Shown: piece after piece, positions 52,078 to 61,725 of the stretch
How the letters are laid out: the number at the start of each line of letters is the position of its first letter
How positions within the stretch are numbered: position 1 is the stretch's first letter
Source: Sphingobium lignivorans
GTDB lineage: Bacteria > Pseudomonadota > Alphaproteobacteria > Sphingomonadales > Sphingomonadaceae
DNA: 64,000 nt
NCBI RefSeq assembly: GCF_014203955.1
Contig: NZ_JACHKA010000001.1
Span: forward strand, 3,627,001 to 3,691,000
Reading direction: 5' to 3'
Position numbers and translations under genes: made by a program
Notes under the pieces: generated by a model
What the model was told of the DNA's origin: nothing
The model's database searches: none
Seen by the model: the letters and a program-made list of their open reading frames with translations, nothing else

Positions 52078-55000
52078 ATGCGCCTCTCCCGTTTCTTCAT
52101 CGACCGGCCGATCTTTGCGGCCGTCATCGCGGTGATCATCACGATCATCGGCGCGATCTCCTATTTCTTCCTGCCGGTCTCGCAATATCCCGAGGTCGTC
52201 CCCCCGACCGTAACCGTCTCCGCCACCTATCCCGGCGCATCCGCCGAAACGGTGGCCGAGACAGTCGCGAGCCCGATCGAGCAGCAGATCAACGGCGTCG
52301 AGAACATGCTCTACCAGTCGTCCCAGTCGACGGGCGACGGGCGTGTGGTCATCACCGTCACGTTCAAGCAGGGCACTGACCTCGATGAGGCGCAGGTGCT
52401 GGTGCAGAACCGCGTCGCCATCGCCCTGCCGCGCCTGCCGCAGGAAGTGCAGCGGCTGGGCGTCGTCACCATGAAGACCTCGCCGGACTTCCTGCTGATC
52501 GTCAATCTCATCTCGCCGGACAAGTCGCTCGATCGCGAATATCTCTCCAATTATGCGCAGACGCGCATCAAGGATCGGCTCGCGCGCCTCGAGGGCGTGG
52601 GCGATGTCCAGCTCTTCGGCTCGCGCGACCTCGCCATGCGGGTGTGGATCGATCCGCGCCGCGCGGCCTCGCTCGACCTGACCGCCGGTGACATCGTGAA
52701 CGCCCTGCGCGCGCAGAACGTGCAGGTCGCCGCCGGCACGCTCGGCCAGCCGCCGGCCGGCAGCTCCGCCTTCCAGCTCAATGTCGAGACGCAGGGCCGT
52801 TTCACCGACCCCGACCAGTTCGCCAACGTCGTCATCCGCACCGATGCGCAGGGACGGCAAGTGCGCGTGCGTGACGTCGCCCGCGTCGAGCTGGGCGCCG
52901 AGGATTATGGCACCTCCGCCTATCTGGGCGATCGGGACAGCGTGATCATTCCCGTCTTCCAGATGCCCGGTTCCAATGCGCTCAGCGCAGCGGAAGGCAT
53001 CAAGGCGGAAATGGAACTGCTCGCGAAGGATTTCCCCAAGGGCCTGGAATATCGGATTGTCTACAATCCGACCGAGTTCATCCAGAAGTCCATCGACGAA
53101 GTGGTGAAGACGCTGATCGAGGCCGTGATCCTCGTGGTGCTCGTCATCATCGTGTTCCTCCAGAAATGGCGCGCGGCGATCATCCCCGTCCTTGCCATCC
53201 CGGTCTCGCTGATCGGCACCTTCGCCGTGCTGGCCATGCTGGGCTACTCGCTCAACAATCTCTCGCTGTTCGGCCTCGTGCTCGCCATCGGCATCGTCGT
53301 CGACGACGCGATCGTCGTCGTCGAGAATGTCGAGCGCAATCTGGAGCAGGGGCTCAGTCCGCTGGAGGCCGCCCGGGTTTCCATGGATGAGGTAGGCGCC
53401 GCGCTCATCGCCATCGTGCTGGTGCTGTGTGCCGTGTTCGTGCCGACGCTGTTCATCAGTGGCATGTCCGGTGCTTTCTACCAGCAGTTCGCCATCACCA
53501 TCTCCGTCGCGACCGTCATCTCGCTCGTGCTCTCGCTCACGCTCTCGCCGGCCTTTGCGGCGCTGCTGCTGCGGCACCGGCACGCGCTGCCGGAGAACGC
53601 GCCACGCTGGCAGCAACTCGCCGAGCGTGCGGGCAATGCCTTCAATCGCAGCTTCGAGCGGTTCAGCGCCTCCTATGCGCGCCTGACCGAAAAGCTGGTG
53701 CGTCAGCCCCGCAAGATCATGGCGGCCTATGCCGGCCTGATCGCGCTGACCGTGGGCGCGCTCTGGTACACCCCCTCGGGCTTCATTCCGGCGCAGGACC
53801 AGGGCTATTTCTTCACGATCATCCAGCTTCCGCCGGGCTCCTCCACCGCCCGCACGGACGAGGTGATGAAGAAGGTCGCCGACCGGATGCTGCCTATTCC
53901 CGGCATCAGCGATACCGTCATGCTCTCCGGCTTCGACGGCGCCTCGGAAACGCGCAACGCCAGCTCGGCCGCCGCATACTGGGTGCTCGACGATTTCGAT
54001 GAGCGCGCCAAGCATGGCCAGTCCATCGACGCGCTGATGGAGGAAGCCCGCAAGGCGACTGCCGACATCACGGAAGCCCGCCTCATCATCGCCAAGCCGC
54101 CGCTCATCCGCGGCATCGGTTCGGCCGGCGGCTACCGCATGATGGTGCAGGACCGCGACGGCAAGGGCTATCGCGCGCTCGAACAGGCCGCTTATGGTCT
54201 GATCGGCCCGGCGAACCAGACCGAGGGGCTCTTCTTCGTCTACACCTTCTTCGACACGGCCACGCCGCGCGTCTATGCAGACATCGACCGCGACAAGGCC
54301 CAGATGCTCGGCATCCCGCCCGAGCGTGTGTTCGAGACGCTGCAGGTCTATCTCGGTTCGTCCTTCGTGAACGACTTCAACCTGCTCGGCCGCACCTATC
54401 GCGTCACCGCACAGGCCGACGAGCCGTTCCGCCGCACGACCGCCGACATCGCCAATCTCCAGACCCGCTCGGATTATGGCCAGATGGTCCCGATCGGCTC
54501 GGTGGCGACGTTCCGCGACACGACCGGCCCTTATCGGGTGCAGCGCTACAATCTGTCGCCGGCCGTGGCGATCGACGGCGACACCGCGCCGGGCTATTCC
54601 TCCGGCCAGTCGCTCAAGACGATGGAAGCGCTGGCGGATGCCACGCTGCCGCCCGGCTTCACGCACGAATGGACTGGCATCGCCTATCAACAGGCCACGG
54701 CCGGCAATACGGCGGGACTGGTGTTCGGCCTGGCCGTGCTGCTCGTCTTCCTGGTGTTGGCGGCGCAGTATGAGAGCCTGGTCATGCCGCTCGCGATCAT
54801 CCTGATCGTTCCCATGTGCGTGCTGGCGGCAATGGTCGGCGTCAACCTGCGCGGCATGGACAACAATGTGCTCACGCAGATCGGCCTCATCGTGCTGGTG
54901 GCACTGGCGGCGAAGAACGCGATCCTGATCGTCGAATTCGCACGGCAGGGCGAGCAGCTGCAGGGTCTCTCGCCGGTGCAGGCGGCCGTCCACGCCGCCG

Positions 55001-55263
55001 AGCAGCGCCTGCGGCCGATCCTGATGACGAGCTTCGCCTTCATCCTGGGCACGGTGCCGCTGGTACTGGCCTCGGGCGCCGGCGCGGAACTGCGGCAGGC
55101 CCTTGGTACGGCCGTCTTCTCCGGCATGCTCGGCGTCACTGCGTTCGGCCTCATCTTCACGCCCACCTTCTATGTCGTCAGCCGCGCGCTGGGCGACCGC
55201 ATCGACCGCCTGCGCGGACGGGGCGGCCAGCATCCCGAGCCCGCGCCGCTGCCGGCCGAATGA
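52078..55263 (+). CDS. RND efflux inner-membrane transporter (AcrB/MexB-type, HAE1)
   Basis: 1061 aa, complete. Twelve membrane helices with two large periplasmic loops; the first helix is FFIDRPIFAAVIAVIITIIG. Proton-relay acidic pair in TM4 is seen as GIVVDDAIVVVENVERN. The C-terminal half repeats the fold (NAILIVEFARQGE in TM10, RPILMTSFAFILGTVPLVLA). It drives drug/toxin export with the proton gradient together with the flanking adaptor and channel. Substrates are unknown. Confidence 0.97.
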   Translation: MRLSRFFIDRPIFAAVIAVIITIIGAISYFFLPVSQYPEVVPPTVTVSATYPGASAETVAETVASPIEQQINGVENMLYQSSQSTGDGRVVITVTFKQGTDLDEAQVLVQNRVAIALPRLPQEVQRLGVVTMKTSPDFLLIVNLISPDKSLDREYLSNYAQTRIKDRLARLEGVGDVQLFGSRDLAMRVWIDPRRAASLDLTAGDIVNALRAQNVQVAAGTLGQPPAGSSAFQLNVETQGRFTDPDQFANVVIRTDAQGRQVRVRDVARVELGAEDYGTSAYLGDRDSVIIPVFQMPGSNALSAAEGIKAEMELLAKDFPKGLEYRIVYNPTEFIQKSIDEVVKTLIEAVILVVLVIIVFLQKWRAAIIPVLAIPVSLIGTFAVLAMLGYSLNNLSLFGLVLAIGIVVDDAIVVVENVERNLEQGLSPLEAARVSMDEVGAALIAIVLVLCAVFVPTLFISGMSGAFYQQFAITISVATVISLVLSLTLSPAFAALLLRHRHALPENAPRWQQLAERAGNAFNRSFERFSASYARLTEKLVRQPRKIMAAYAGLIALTVGALWYTPSGFIPAQDQGYFFTIIQLPPGSSTARTDEVMKKVADRMLPIPGISDTVMLSGFDGASETRNASSAAAYWVLDDFDERAKHGQSIDALMEEARKATADITEARLIIAKPPLIRGIGSAGGYRMMVQDRDGKGYRALEQAAYGLIGPANQTEGLFFVYTFFDTATPRVYADIDRDKAQMLGIPPERVFETLQVYLGSSFVNDFNLLGRTYRVTAQADEPFRRTTADIANLQTRSDYGQMVPIGSVATFRDTTGPYRVQRYNLSPAVAIDGDTAPGYSSGQSLKTMEALADATLPPGFTHEWTGIAYQQATAGNTAGLVFGLAVLLVFLVLAAQYESLVMPLAIILIVPMCVLAAMVGVNLRGMDNNVLTQIGLIVLVALAAKNAILIVEFARQGEQLQGLSPVQAAVHAAEQRLRPILMTSFAFILGTVPLVLASGAGAELRQALGTAVFSGMLGVTAFGLIFTPTFYVVSRALGDRIDRLRGRGGQHPEPAPLPAE

Positions 55264-55274
55264 GGAATTTCCCC

Positions 55275-56702
55275 ATGAAAGCCTCTCATTTCCTTCTGCC
55301 CATGGTTTCCGCGCTGGCGCTTTCAGCGTGCGCGGCGGGGCCGGACTACGTCGCCCCTACGCCCCCCCCGACGTCCTCCGGCCCCTTTGTTTCCGCCACC
55401 TCCCCTGCCTTCGCGCAGGCGGACATTCAGGCCGACTGGTGGCGCCTCTACGAGGACCCGGTCCTCGACGGCCTCATCGCCGATGCGCTCGCCGCCAATA
55501 CGGACGTGCGCGTGGCGGTGGCACGGCTGGAACGGGCCCGGGCAACGCTGCGCGGCGCCCGCTCGGACCGGCTGCCGCAGACGAGCATCGATGCGGGCGC
55601 AACCTATGGCCGGTCACCCGCGATACAGCGCCTGCCGGGCATGCCGCGCGAGAACTGGTCCGTCGATGGTGGCCTCAGCGTCTCCTATGAAGTCGACCTG
55701 TTCGGCCGGGTGAGCCGGGGCGTGGAAGCGGCGCGCGGTGATGCCGACGCGGCCGCCGCCGATGCCGATGCCGTGCGGGTCGCCGTCGTCGCCGACACCA
55801 CGCGCGCTTATGCCGACGCGGCCGCGGGCGCGGCGCAGCTCAAGGTGACGAACGAGATCGTCAGCCTGCTCGACCGGCTGCTGGGCCTCACGCGCCAGCG
55901 GCGGGAAGCCGGCCTCGCCACATCGCTCGACGTCGCCCGCATCGCGACGCTCCGGGACCAGCGGGCGGCGGACATCCCACGGCTGGAAGCGGGGCGGCAG
56001 GCTGCCCTGTTCCGGCTCGCCACGCTCACGGGCCGGACACCTTCCGCCCTGCCGGAGATTGCGGGGCAGCGCTCCATCGGCCTCGAGATCACATCGCCGA
56101 TCCCGGTCGGCGACGGCACCGCGCTGCTTGCCCGGCGCCCGGACGTGCGCGCCGCGGAACGGCGCCTTGCGGCCGATACCGCGCGGATCGGCGTGGCGAC
56201 GGCGGACCTTTATCCGCGCGTGACGCTGGGCGGATCGGTCGGCTCGACCGGGCCGGATATTGCCGACGCGTTCGGCGCCGGGCCACTGCGCTGGCTGCTC
56301 GGGCCGCTGATCAGCTGGGCCTTCCCCAACCAGGAAGCCAACCGCGCCCGCATCGCCGGTGCCCGCGCCGACAGCGAAGCCTCGCTCGCCGCCTTCGACG
56401 GCGCGGTATTGCGCGCGCTGGAGGAGACCGAGACCGCGCTTTCCAACTATGCCCGCGCGCTGGAGCGGCGGCAGTCGCTCAAGGCGGCCCGCGATTCCGC
56501 CGAGGTCGCCGCGCGCATCACGCGCGCCCAGCAGCGTGAGGGAGCGATCGACTCGCTGCAACTGCTCGACACCGAGCGGACCTTCGCGGAAGCCGAGGCG
56601 GCGCTCGCGCAGCAGGACGCCTTCGTCGCGCAGGCGCAGATCGACGTCTTCCGCGCGCTCGGCGGTGGATGGTCCGACAGCACCCGGCTCGCGGCATCGT
56701 AA
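55275..56702 (+). CDS. Outer-membrane efflux lipoprotein (OprM/NodT family)
   Basis: 475 aa. Signal MKASHFLLPMVSALALSAC with the lipobox Cys at residue 19. Two OEP repeats follow (the WWRLYEDPVLDGLIADALAA start is typical of NodT-type proteins; RRPDVRAAERRL in the second repeat). It is the outer-membrane channel for the upstream pump. The ATG at 55275 is 11 bp after the pump stop. The final helices are intact. The 90-bp gap to the next gene has an imperfect GCGGGA/TCCCGC hairpin but no T run. Confidence 0.95.
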   Translation: MKASHFLLPMVSALALSACAAGPDYVAPTPPPTSSGPFVSATSPAFAQADIQADWWRLYEDPVLDGLIADALAANTDVRVAVARLERARATLRGARSDRLPQTSIDAGATYGRSPAIQRLPGMPRENWSVDGGLSVSYEVDLFGRVSRGVEAARGDADAAAADADAVRVAVVADTTRAYADAAAGAAQLKVTNEIVSLLDRLLGLTRQRREAGLATSLDVARIATLRDQRAADIPRLEAGRQAALFRLATLTGRTPSALPEIAGQRSIGLEITSPIPVGDGTALLARRPDVRAAERRLAADTARIGVATADLYPRVTLGGSVGSTGPDIADAFGAGPLRWLLGPLISWAFPNQEANRARIAGARADSEASLAAFDGAVLRALEETETALSNYARALERRQSLKAARDSAEVAARITRAQQREGAIDSLQLLDTERTFAEAEAALAQQDAFVAQAQIDVFRALGGGWSDSTRLAAS

Positions 56703-56793
56703 CGCAATAGGAGCGGGAGCCTGAGGCAAGAGCGGTCCCTGTCGCTCACCTCGGTTCCCGCATGCATCCGGTCACGCTTTCGCGCCGGCTGTT

Positions 56794-58032
56794 TCAGTGC
56801 CCGAAGAGCGAGAGATCAATGGACTGCGCCAGCCTGCGATAGCCTTCGTCGCTGCCGTGCAGGAAATCGCCCATGTGCAGGCCCGGCGCCATGCGCTGAG
56901 GATCGGCAGGATCGGCAAGGGCCCGGTCGAAATCCAGCACGGCGTCGAACGCACCGCTGGTCCGAATCCAGTCATTGACTTTCACACGCTCCGCTTCGCC
57001 TGCTTCCGACCAGTAAGTAGCGCCCTTGTAGGGCGCGATGGTGGCGCCATAGACGCGGATGCCCCGGCCATGCGCTCGCGCGATCAGTTGTCGGTAGCCC
57101 TCGATGATCTGCTCGCCCGTGACACCGCGACCGCCGAACTGGGTGAAGAAGGCCGGCGGTGTGCCTTCAAGGCGGGCGTGGCCGATGCCGAGATCATTCA
57201 CACCCTCGAAGATGATGACCGCCTTCACGCCCGGCAGCGAAAGCACGTCCCGGTCGAACCGCGCCAGCGCGCTCTCGCCCATGCCTCCGTTCAGCACGCG
57301 ATTGCCGCTGATCCCCTGATTGGCAACACCCCACGCCGCCCCTCCCCGCGCGGCCAGCCGCTCCGCCAGCAGATCCGGCCAGCGGCGGTTCTTCTCCGGA
57401 GTCGAGCCCACGCCATCCGAGATCGAATCGCCCAGCACGGCGATCGTGGCGGTCCCTTGCGGCGCATCGACTTCCACCGAGGCGAGGAAAGCGCGGACCG
57501 AACCGACCTGCGCCGGCGCAAACGGCTCGGCGGAGAAATCGCCCGGCTCCGAAATCTCCAGGCGATCAAGGCCGGTGGCATGGCACGTGCAGGGCCCGGT
57601 CGCTTCCGGCAGGTAGAGCGTGATCGCCATGCGCGCGAGCGCTGGCACCGCGAGCGGGACCGGATCGCTCAGCAGAGGCGCGCCCTGGGGCACTATCGCC
57701 GCTTTCTGTCCGCCGAAACTGAGCATCCGGCTGGTCCCCGCTATCTCGCTGCCCGCCTCGTCCAGCAGCGCGATCCGCGACGCCCCGATCGCCAGCCCCT
57801 TCTCACCATAGGCATTGGTGAGGCGCAGGCGGACGGCCTGCCCGCCCGCCGACAGGCGGACGATCTGGCGCAATGTGCGGTTCTCGAAAGCCGGAGTCGC
57901 GGGGATGGGCCCCATGGCCGGCGTGGGCGGCAGCGGTGCGGCGGCCCAGCTGGTGATCCATTCAGCCGACGCGGGCCCGCTCATGCCGGCAAGGCACAGC
58001 GCCCCCAGCCCAATCCACGCTCTCCACCGCAT
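56794..58032 (-). CDS. Secreted SGNH/GDSL hydrolase
   Basis: 412 aa with a signal peptide (MRWRAWIGLGALCLAGMSG, cleavage after ASA). Catalytic blocks are VLGDSISDG (Ser), EGVNDLG (Gly/Asn oxyanion) and DFLHGSDEGYRRLA (Asp-His pair). The N-terminal ~190 residues form an Ig/jelly-roll-like domain (ENRTLRQIVRLSAGGQAVRL) seen in GDSL esterases of the plant-cell-wall/acetyl-esterase type. It probably cleaves esters of sugars or aromatic acids outside the cytoplasm. It diverges from the tannase gene, 143 bp away, suggesting related functions. Good GGAGGG RBS before 58032. Confidence 0.9.
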   Translation of the reverse strand: MRWRAWIGLGALCLAGMSGPASAEWITSWAAAPLPPTPAMGPIPATPAFENRTLRQIVRLSAGGQAVRLRLTNAYGEKGLAIGASRIALLDEAGSEIAGTSRMLSFGGQKAAIVPQGAPLLSDPVPLAVPALARMAITLYLPEATGPCTCHATGLDRLEISEPGDFSAEPFAPAQVGSVRAFLASVEVDAPQGTATIAVLGDSISDGVGSTPEKNRRWPDLLAERLAARGGAAWGVANQGISGNRVLNGGMGESALARFDRDVLSLPGVKAVIIFEGVNDLGIGHARLEGTPPAFFTQFGGRGVTGEQIIEGYRQLIARAHGRGIRVYGATIAPYKGATYWSEAGEAERVKVNDWIRTSGAFDAVLDFDRALADPADPQRMAPGLHMGDFLHGSDEGYRRLAQSIDLSLFGH

Positions 58033-58175
58033 GTTTTTCCCTCCCCATATGCGCCGTCCGGCGATGGTGCTGCGTCCTCTGCGCCAGCGCCGTCCCGGGA
58101 CGATCTTGTTGACTTTGTCCATGCTTGTCCCGCAAAGTGCAAGCAAAGATATACGGGAAGAGGAGAGGCCCGGGG

Positions 58176-59738
58176 ATGATCGGCAAATCATGGATGGCCA
58201 TGGCCGCCAGCAGCTGCGCGATGGCAATCGCTTGTCCTGCCGCCGCGAAGCAATGCGCAGAGCTGGCAAGCAGCAGGATCGATCATGGCGAAGTGACGTC
58301 GGCAGAGGTCGTCGCGGCCGGAGCGTTCGAGGCGCCGCCATCGCCCTTCGGGCCGCCGCCCGGCGTCGCCAATGCCGCCTACAAGGGCCTGCCCGCCTTC
58401 TGCCGCGTGCGCGCCACGCTCACGCCCACGCCGGATTCCGACATCAAGGTGGAAGTTTGGCTGCCTGCCGAGGGATGGAACGGCAAGTTCGTGGGCATCG
58501 GCAATGGCATCTGGGCCGGGCAGATCAGCTATGCGCAGATGGCGGAGCCGCTCGCGCGGGGCTATGCCGTCGCTTCCACCGACACAGGGCATGTCGGCAA
58601 TGGCCTGACAGCCGAATTCGCGATCGGGCATCCCGAGAAGCTCGTCGATTTCGGCCATCGCGCCGTTCACCTGATGACGCGCACCGCCAAGCAGGCAATC
58701 GGGGATTTCTACGGCAAGGCGCCGGCCCTCTCGCTGTGGAACAGCTGCTCTACCGGCGGGCGGCAGGGCCTGATGGCGGCCTATCGCTATCCGGAGGATT
58801 TCGACGCGATTTCCGCTATGGCGCCCGCCAATCCGATGACCGATCTCATGGTGCAAAGCATGTGGACCGGCTGGCAGGCGCTGCGCACCCCCTCCGCCGC
58901 GCTGACCCCGGAAAAGCTGGCGCTGGCGCACAAGGCCGTGATCGCGCAATGCGACGCGGAGGACGGGCTGAAGGACGGCCTCGTCTCCCGACCGGACATC
59001 TGCCGTTTCGACCCCGCCACGATTCAGTGCAAGCCCGGGCAGGACGGCGATTGCCTGAACGGCGATCAGGTGACGGCCCTGCGCGCGATCTACGAGGGCG
59101 TGCGCGATCCCAGGAGCGGCGTGCTGCTGCTTCCCGGTTTCCCGCGCGGCAGCGAGATGCAGATGGCCATGCTGACCGGCGGGCCAGCGCCCTTCCCCGT
59201 CGCCACCACTTATTTCTCGATGCTCGTCTTCGGCGACCAGCCCGACTGGGACTGGCGCACCATGGATTATGGCGCCGACCTCGAAAAGGCCCGCAGCTTC
59301 GGCAGCGCGATCCTGAACGTGCCGCCGGACGGCCTCGCCCCCTTCTTCGCGCGTGGTGGCAAGCTGCTGCTGAGCCATGGCTGGAACGACGGCCTGATTC
59401 CCGCGACGAACACCCTCGCCTTCCATGCCGCGCTGCGCGAGGCGCTGCCCGCACAGCAGGTCGAGGACTCGCTGCGGCTCTTTATGGCGCCGGGCATGGA
59501 CCATTGTGCGGGCGGAGAAGGTCCCTCCGCCTTCGATACGCTGGGCGTGATCGATCGCTGGGCAAGCGAGGGGACGGCACCCACGCGCATCGTCGCCACG
59601 CGCGGCCCGGGCTTTCCGGGAGCGCCGGCCCAGCCGCCCATGTCGCGACCGCTATGCCCTTTCCCGCAGATCGCCAAATACAAGGGCACCGGCAGCACCG
59701 ATGAGGAACAGAATTTCATCTGCGCGCCGGCTGACTGA
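58176..59738 (+). CDS. Tannase/feruloyl esterase-family protein
   Basis: 520 aa. Signal peptide MIGKSWMAMAASSCAMAIAC, then the tannase fold: CSTGGRQG catalytic Ser motif (GxSxG-like with Cys before the Ser), LPAFCRVRATLTPTPDSD, and DHCAGGEGP with the catalytic His next to a Cys, the usual disulfide partner. It hydrolyses ester bonds of phenolic acids such as ferulate or gallate, extracytoplasmically. A TTG at 58125 is possible but the ATG with the signal peptide is preferred. Neighbour SGNH hydrolase suggests a joint plant-ester degrading role. Confidence 0.9.
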   Translation: MIGKSWMAMAASSCAMAIACPAAAKQCAELASSRIDHGEVTSAEVVAAGAFEAPPSPFGPPPGVANAAYKGLPAFCRVRATLTPTPDSDIKVEVWLPAEGWNGKFVGIGNGIWAGQISYAQMAEPLARGYAVASTDTGHVGNGLTAEFAIGHPEKLVDFGHRAVHLMTRTAKQAIGDFYGKAPALSLWNSCSTGGRQGLMAAYRYPEDFDAISAMAPANPMTDLMVQSMWTGWQALRTPSAALTPEKLALAHKAVIAQCDAEDGLKDGLVSRPDICRFDPATIQCKPGQDGDCLNGDQVTALRAIYEGVRDPRSGVLLLPGFPRGSEMQMAMLTGGPAPFPVATTYFSMLVFGDQPDWDWRTMDYGADLEKARSFGSAILNVPPDGLAPFFARGGKLLLSHGWNDGLIPATNTLAFHAALREALPAQQVEDSLRLFMAPGMDHCAGGEGPSAFDTLGVIDRWASEGTAPTRIVATRGPGFPGAPAQPPMSRPLCPFPQIAKYKGTGSTDEEQNFICAPAD

Positions 59739-59777
59739 GCCCCGCTTCACCGAGAGCCGCCCGCACGCGGCCCCCGC

Positions 59778-60986
59778 TTATTCGTGGCGCAAGGCGTCGA
59801 TGGGATTGAGGCCGGCAGCGCGCCGGGCCGGGAAATAGCCGAAGACCACGCCGATCAGGCCCGAGATGAAGAAGGCGAAGGCGTTGATCTGGGGATCGAA
59901 GGTCCAGGGCACCTGCATGAGCGGCGTGGCGACGGCAATGGCGAGCTGTGCCAGCATCAGGCCGACCACACCTCCCAGGCACGAGAGAACCACCGCCTCG
60001 ACGAGGAACTGCATCAACACCTCGCGCGCGACGGCGCCGATGGCGAGGCGGATGCCGATCTCGCGCGTGCGCTCCGTCACCGAGACGAGCATGATGTTCA
60101 TGATGCCGATGCCGCCCACGACAAGGCTGATGCCAGCCACGGCGGCGACGATCTGCGTGAGCAGCGTCGTGGTGCCGGTCAGTGTGTCGGAAATCTGCCG
60201 CGTGTCGAAGATGTTGAAATTATCCTCGCGCCCGTCGCCGATCCGGCGGCGGTCGCGCAGCAGGCCCGTGAGCGCGGACTGGACCTGCGTCGTCGAATAA
60301 TCCTGATCGACGCCCACGAGGATCACGCGGATGTCGGTCGAGCCGGTGAAGCGCCGCTGCACGGTCTTGATCGGCATGATGACCACATCATCCTGATCGC
60401 CGCCGAACCCCGCCTGCCCGCGCGTGGCCAGCGTGCCGACGACATCGCAGCTCACATCCCCGATGCGGAAGCGCTTGCCGATCGGGCTCTCGCCCCGGAA
60501 CAGGTTCTTCTCCACCGTGGCGCCCAGGATGCACACCGCCTTGCCGGCCGCTTCCTCGGCCGGGGTGAACAGCCGCCCGGCCGTGAGATCCCAGGGCTGG
60601 ACCTGGAAATAGGCTGAGGTAGTGCCGTTGATCGTGGTCGACCAGTTCGCGCCTTCGTAGATGGCCGTCGCCGTCGCCTGCGTCTGCGGGGCAACCGCCG
60701 TCACGCCGGAAATCTGCTGCTGGATCGCCGTCACGTCCGCCGGATCGAAATTGGGCGGCATGGGTCCGCCACCGCCGCGCCCGAAGCCCTGTCCCGGCCG
60801 CACCTGCAGGATGTTCGTGCCGAGCGCGGCGATCTGCTGCTGCACGGCGACGGTCGTCGCCTTGCCCAGCGTCACCATCGTCACCACCGCCGCGACGCCG
60901 ATGATGATGCCGAGCGTGGTCAGGAAGGACCGCAGCTTGTGACGCAGGATCGAGCGCAGCGCGAGCATGAAGGTGGTGCCGAGCAT
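59778..60986 (-). CDS. ABC transporter permease (MacB-like)
   Basis: 402 aa. Starts MLGTTFMLALRSILRHKLRS, then membrane helix 1 (FLTTLGIIIGVAAVVTMV), a large periplasmic MacB core domain (about residues 40-275, with a Gly/Pro-rich segment GFGRGGGGPMPPNFD), and a FtsX domain with three helices ending PARRAAGLNPIDALRHE. It has no ATPase of its own; that is the upstream gene. Together with the HlyD-type adaptor it exports a substrate to TolC. A one-base gap separates it from the ATPase stop. Confidence 0.94.
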   Translation of the reverse strand: MLGTTFMLALRSILRHKLRSFLTTLGIIIGVAAVVTMVTLGKATTVAVQQQIAALGTNILQVRPGQGFGRGGGGPMPPNFDPADVTAIQQQISGVTAVAPQTQATATAIYEGANWSTTINGTTSAYFQVQPWDLTAGRLFTPAEEAAGKAVCILGATVEKNLFRGESPIGKRFRIGDVSCDVVGTLATRGQAGFGGDQDDVVIMPIKTVQRRFTGSTDIRVILVGVDQDYSTTQVQSALTGLLRDRRRIGDGREDNFNIFDTRQISDTLTGTTTLLTQIVAAVAGISLVVGGIGIMNIMLVSVTERTREIGIRLAIGAVAREVLMQFLVEAVVLSCLGGVVGLMLAQLAIAVATPLMQVPWTFDPQINAFAFFISGLIGVVFGYFPARRAAGLNPIDALRHE

Positions 60987-60987
60987 C

Positions 60988-61725
60988 TCAGTGCGCTCCC
61001 GTGACGCCATTCGTCTCGACGCGATCGACCAGCCCATCCTTGAAATGGACGATCGTGCGCGCGAACTCGGCCATGTCCGGCTCGTGCGTCACCATGAGCA
61101 CGGTGATGCCGGCATCGCGATTGAGGCTGGCGAGCAGCTCCATGATCTCTACCGAACGCGCACTGTCCAGATTGCCGGTCGGCTCGTCGGCCAGCAGCAC
61201 GTCGGGATTGGTAACGATGGCACGCGCGATCGCGACCCGCTGCTGCTGGCCACCGGAAAGCTCGGCGGGCGTGTGGTCCCACCATTCGCGCAGCCCCACC
61301 TTGTCCAGCGCGGCCATGGCGGCATCGCGCCGCTGCGTCTTCGGGTCGCCGCGATAGAGCAGGGGCAGCTCGACATTCTCCAGCGCCGAGGTTCGCGAGA
61401 GCAGATTGAAGCCCTGGAACACGAAGCCCAGATAGCGCCGCCGCAGCAGGGCCCGCTGGTCCTGGGTAAGCGTCTCGACATGGATGCCCCTGAAGAGGAA
61501 GGCGCCACTGGTCGGCACGTCGAGACAGCCGATGATGTTCATCGCCGTGGACTTGCCCGAACCGGACGGCCCCATGACCGCGACGAAATCGCCCTGGGCC
61601 ACGTCCAGATCCACGCCCTTCAGCGCCTGGAAGGCGGTCGGCCCGGCGCCGTACACCTTGGTGATGCCACGCAGCGAAATGAAGGGATCGGCTGACGTCC
61701 CGGGGGGCGCGAGCGGATCAGCCAC
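60988..61725 (-). CDS. ABC transporter ATP-binding protein (MacB/LolD-like)
   Basis: 245 aa. Walker A GPSGSGKST, LSGGQQQRVAIARAI signature and LLADEPTGNLD with VTHEPDMAEFA are all intact. It energises the FtsX-type permease encoded downstream. It overlaps the adaptor gene by eight bases. In E. coli MacB the ATPase and permease are fused; here they are split, as in many alphaproteobacteria. Confidence 0.95.
   Translation of the reverse strand: MADPLAPPGTSADPFISLRGITKVYGAGPTAFQALKGVDLDVAQGDFVAVMGPSGSGKSTAMNIIGCLDVPTSGAFLFRGIHVETLTQDQRALLRRRYLGFVFQGFNLLSRTSALENVELPLLYRGDPKTQRRDAAMAALDKVGLREWWDHTPAELSGGQQQRVAIARAIVTNPDVLLADEPTGNLDSARSVEIMELLASLNRDAGITVLMVTHEPDMAEFARTIVHFKDGLVDRVETNGVTGAH

Noticed and set aside
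52045..55233. 1062-codon open frame antisense to the RND pump
   Set aside because: It is the codon-bias shadow of a GC-rich gene: Arg/His/Asp-rich, no recognisable domain, no RBS, and the opposite strand encodes a textbook RND transporter. The same applies to long antisense frames at 5580-7178, 13333-15222 and 18524-19432.
56703..56793. Bidirectional terminator between the efflux channel and SGNH hydrolase genes
   Set aside because: The GCGGGA/TCCCGC stem is interrupted by a long loop and lacks T tracts.
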